From the NCBI GenBank assembly GCA_947482665.1, contig CANKJK010000003.1, positions 281,432-345,431 of the forward strand: a stretch of 64,000 bases of DNA, given 5' to 3'. The notes under the pieces are model-generated. The model was given only the letters and a program-made list of their open reading frames with translations. It was not told the origin of the DNA and did no database searches. Positions 60,606 through 64,000 of the stretch are shown here, piece after piece (the stretch's first letter is position 1; the number at the start of each line of letters is the position of its first letter). The stretch comes from Acidobacteriota bacterium. Its GTDB lineage: Bacteria; Acidobacteriota; Vicinamibacteria; Vicinamibacterales; UBA2999. The position numbers and the translations under genes were made by a program.

Positions 60606-63100
60606 GTGCGACCCTCGCCGCGCATCCTCTGCACAGCTTCCGTGGTCTTTGGGGGCACGGCCACTCTGTCCAGCAAGTGAATGAGCATTCACTGCTGATC
60701 CGTTTGGCTCCCTCTCCTCTTCTAACGAGTGCGTCGACGAACCTGGGAGCGCGCGGCCTGGTCCGCGACCTGCTGACCGTGTACCTTCTGCTGCTTCCCT
60801 TCCACGAATCGTCTACCAAGAGCGCTGCCTCCGGTGCGGTCACGGGGTCGCAGCCTTGACGGTTAGGGGATGCCCGTCGGACTGCTCGTAGAGGCCGCGT
60901 GTGGGAACGTGAGCGTGCGTTTCCAGGTCAATCCCGCCGACAACCTCGAAATTCCAGGGATCCCTGTCGGGCCCTGCGGAATTTCGTCACACCGCAGGCT
61001 CCTGTCGGCAGCAGAGGCGTCGGTTCAAGTGAAGCCAGGTGGGCCGGAAACCGTCGACGTCGTCCTCTCTCATCTCTCTGTAGATCCGGTGGCGCTGTAG
61101 CAATCACCGACCGCCAGATGCGATACGGACCGAACCTCCGATTCACCGCAGTTCACAGCCACGCTGACGTCCACGACACTCGACACGCGGCCGTCCCTGC
61201 CTCTACCGTAGGCGTCCCCGGACCGGTCTGGGTCTGGCGTCAGCAACTGACAACCTGGCATGCGGCGCCCATCCTCGGAGAGCTCATCGGACCGAGCAGC
61301 GTCTGCCTAATTGACGGCGTGCTGTTCGACGTCTCAACCTGGCGGAGTCGTCCCTGTCATTGCCTGTCCTGGCCCGATAAAGCTGCGGAAGATCGCATCC
61401 TGTCGTGCGTGGACCATCAGCCGTCCAGTGCCAGTCCGATTCGTTTGGAGATACGGGCAGCAACATGACGGTCTCCTCGCAGACTTCCGCGCCGAGGTTC
61501 CTCGCGTCGGGGGCTTCCTTGCGCCTGGAGGCAAGACTGCGGCGGCCGGCGCTCACTGCGCACGCACTCATTCGACCCACCGACCCCGTGCGGCCCGTCA
61601 GGTGGGTGCGTCCGGCCATAACAGTCTGAGGCCTGGGGCCCGGCGCGGAGTTGACTCACACGCGGCGGTCTTGCCCTCAATAAGCCCGTCGGAATCCCTT
61701 CCGTCAAAGGCCAGGCCGATGGGCGATCCGAGCAGGCGCGAACCACGGCCATCGCCGATCAGCCGGCGAGTACGACCACGACTCTCGGCTCCCAATTGGA
61801 AGCCCACAAGCGCTTGCGGCGGCACCTCCTTGCCGGAGTGATCGAGCCGTTTGATGAAGCGGTCTCGGAGGCACGAAACCAGGTCAATCTAGTCATGGGA
61901 GCCGAGACGGCCAATCGTCCTGATGTGGCTGATGCCGCCTTACCGAACGCCGGGACCCTCTGCTCAGGACCTCTTCGAAGTGGTGCTACACCGACTGCCG
62001 TAGAGGGCGGAAGTCAGATGCGGGCGCTCTTCCTTCGCAGCCGAATCCAACTCGAGCCTTGGGGGCACCGCAGGTCATGCCGTGACCGCTGCCCAGATTT
62101 CTACAACTGGCGCCGTTGTGCCCTTTCCAATCTGCAGGCAATCCTCAACATCAGCAGAGGCCTTCGTGCCCCCCGACCCTGCGGACCTGGGACGCGTCGG
62201 ACTGAGCGGCGGAGGAGGATTCGAAATGGCGCCGCCGACCGCCGCAGTACGTGGGGGGTACGTTGGCAACACAAGAGCCGTCTCCTCGAAAAGTGGGGCC
62301 GTCGCTCGGTCCCGAGAACGTCTCTCTCTTCGCGCCGGCCCTCTGGCTGCGAGTGCCACAGCCTTCGGTCTTGCACACTTGAACGCCATTGAACCGCGGG
62401 ACATTCTGATTGGCCCCAACGTAGTAGGCACGGCGACCTCCGGAGATGAAATGGTCGGACAGGATGCCACCGCGCATGACTACATTCCGCAGGACATCCG
62501 CCCCATCGCCACCCGAATCAGCGTCAGTCACGCGCGGTTGGTGGGTTGTGGAACTGAGGCGCAGATGGCTATCACGCGTCGCGTGAGCCTCCATCTTCGG
62601 TCGTCAGCAACGAATAGCCGTCTCCTCTCAACATGGGAGCATCTCCGCCGAATGCCGCCTCATGGCGGCGCCGGTCTGCGATGCAGCGGCACCCAAATGG
62701 CAATTGAAGGAGCCGTCAATCGGCCAGGCACGCAGCGAGGAGATCAGATCAACGCGCGCATTCGTGCAACGCGGACCAGGACGTCACCTTACGAGATTCT
62801 TCAACGGCACGGCCGCATCAGTCCGCCTCGTCGCCAATGGCATCTCACTGCAAACCAGCGAGACCCTTCCTCAAGCGCAGAATCGAATGATGGGTTCCGC
62901 CTCGTATGCGGCTTGCCATCTGACGGCGCCGGGCCCCATCGAACTCGCCGCGCGCAGCCTGCGTGTGACGCGTCACGCGACACTCGCCGTGAATGGAGAG
63001 AATCAAAACGACAGAAACTATCGCTCCTCAGCTGACGCTCCAGGGGCGAACCTGCAAGCCTGAACTCGCCCAGCTCCCCAGGTCTAAGGTCAATCCCTAG
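60606..63100. other. 2.5-kb region without a recognisable gene
   Basis: Open frames exist on both strands (the longest on the plus strand about 62082-63035) but they overlap each other. Their translations are rich in Arg, Ser and Pro without hydrophobic cores or family motifs, and codon choice differs from the genes around. No tRNA, transposase or CRISPR pattern was found. A near-perfect hairpin lies at 60671-60697. The region may be decayed coding sequence or intergenic DNA upstream of the rRNA operon. Confidence 0.5.
60671..60697. promoter_or_regulatory. 12-bp inverted repeat with bulged A (operator- or hairpin-like)
   Basis: CAGC plus AGTGAATG pairs with CATTCACT plus GCTG around a two-base AG centre, with one unpaired A at 60675. 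The core TGAATGAGCATTCA has the form of a TetR-family operator. No T tract follows, so an intrinsic terminator is less likely. No TetR gene is nearby. Confidence 0.5.
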
Positions 63101-63108
63101 CTGCCGTG

Positions 63109-63139
63109 TTGACAACGGCGCAACGTTCTGTTGTATACT
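63109..63139 (+). promoter_or_regulatory. predicted rRNA promoter P1
   Basis: TTGACA (63109-63114) and TATACT (63134-63139) are near consensus but spaced by 19 bases, longer than the usual 17. It lies about 460 bases upstream of 16S. Confidence 0.55.
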
Positions 63140-63251
63140 CAACAAGTTCGTTGGGGCTGGCGCCTGCCGGCCTTGCAATCCCGGAAGTTCAGGGGTAGCA
63201 TCAATGAACCCGCAATTCTGAGGCTTCACTCCGGCGCACTGCGCGAGGGGC

Positions 63252-63280
63252 TTGACAGCGCGGTGATAAGTAAGTATTCT
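63252..63280 (+). promoter_or_regulatory. predicted rRNA promoter P2
   Basis: TTGACA (63252-63257) and TATTCT (63275-63280) are separated by exactly 17 bases, a classic sigma-70 arrangement. It lies about 320 bases upstream of 16S and is the best promoter in the region. Confidence 0.75.
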
Positions 63281-63370
63281 CAGAAGGTTCCCCTAAACAC
63301 GGACGGAAACGGCCGGTCGGTGGGGACTCGACAATGTCGAGCCTGGTGGCTTCGCATCGTCGGGCAGCCG

Positions 63371-63382
63371 GTTCTTTGAAAA
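63371..63382 (+). promoter_or_regulatory. boxA-like antitermination element in the rRNA leader
   Basis: GTTCTTTGAAAA matches the boxA sequence seen in leaders of many bacterial rRNA operons, where NusB/S10 binds to prevent early termination. It lies between promoter P2 and the 16S gene. Confidence 0.65.
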
Positions 63383-63579
63383 CTAGATAGAGCGTGCAAG
63401 CACTAACGACTGACTTGTTGGTCGGGCCGTAAGGTCCGAAAAACAAGTCGCCCGTCGAGTGTCAGCGGGCGGCATCGCAGCAATGCGGTGAACCGCCCAC
63501 AACACGAAGTACAAACAACGCAAGAGCCATGTCAACAGGCGCTCGCGTTAAACAGTTGCACCGAGGAGTCCCGCAAGGG

Positions 63580-63591
63580 GTTCTTTGGGAC
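63580..63591 (+). promoter_or_regulatory. second boxA-like element just before 16S
   Basis: GTTCTTTGGGAC resembles the first boxA-like site and lies about ten bases before the 16S 5' end. It could also be part of the processing stem of precursor 16S. Confidence 0.3.
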
Positions 63592-63599
63592 AGCGAATT

Positions 63600-64000
<401 letters not shown>

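Noticed and set aside
60955..60966. Perfect 12-base palindrome CAGGGATCCCTG
   Set aside because: Too short to form a stable RNA hairpin with a loop, and expected occasionally by chance; no gene context supports an operator.
60870..61100. 76-codon plus-strand frame with fairly GC-rich third positions
   Set aside because: No family resemblance and no ribosome-binding site; it may be a relic but cannot be supported as a gene.
62082..63035. 317-codon plus-strand frame before the rRNA promoters
   Set aside because: It has low-quality composition, no hydrophobic core or motif, overlaps several other frames of similar quality, and has no ribosome-binding site.

Overview
The window is high-GC DNA from a free-living bacterium with tightly packed, often overlapping genes. 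Its right edge enters a 16S rRNA gene (about 63600 onward) whose first 400 bases look acidobacterial, most like the Vicinamibacteria (subgroup 6). That placement is from pattern recognition only. GTG starts and four-base GTGA or ATGA overlaps are common, so much of the expression is probably translationally coupled.

Layout, left to right. (1) 1-3051, minus strand: a DUF362 protein cut by the window edge, a UbiA-type prenyltransferase, a STAS anti-anti-sigma-like protein, a small zinc-ribbon protein and rpsU. (2) 3232-11135, plus strand: purD, the tRNA methylthiotransferase mtaB, a coiled-coil 2OG-Fe(II) oxygenase-like protein, and a TolC / EmrA-like / DHA2-MFS tripartite efflux operon. (3) 11161-22479: rlmN (minus), then an M16 peptidase and a purine cluster purB-purS-purQ-purL-purF-[HEAT protein]-purM-purN. 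With purD this covers much of de novo IMP synthesis. (4) 22521-26282: a structured leader followed by a DUF1800/DUF1501 secreted pair. (5) 26304-31386: an enlarged sigma-factor-like protein, a membrane protein with two HxxxCxxC zinc fingers, and a convergent TPR-CHAT caspase-like protease. (6) 31530-38799: tyrS, a 2OG oxygenase, an O-methyltransferase, a polytopic membrane protein, a histidine kinase, and an NtrC-like response regulator that has lost the sigma-54 contact loop. (7) 38809-50865, minus strand: a ten-gene, mostly overlapping MoxR / DUF58 / VWA (Bat-like) operon. It includes a 1386-residue protein with three VWA-like regions, an ABC-ATPase-like protein without any catalytic motif, a permease-like protein, a secreted alpha-toroid protein and a DedA protein. 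(8) 50952-60605, plus strand: a DsbA-like thiol oxidoreductase, a YdjY-domain protein, a 2348-residue secreted repeat protein ending in a His/Asp/Gly/Cys repeat array, a strong terminator, and a membrane protein. (9) 60606-63600: about 2.5 kb in which I recognise no gene, then tandem rRNA promoters, boxA-like elements and the start of 16S.

The accessory regions most worth following are the Bat-like operon (7) and the surface-protein region (8). In region 8 a disulfide-forming protein lies just upstream of a giant protein in which nearly every Ig-like repeat carries a closely spaced Cys pair. The sigma / zinc-finger / CHAT module (5) and the non-canonical response regulator (6) come next. Functions given for uncharacterised genes are inferences from motifs and neighbourhood. 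No database search was run.
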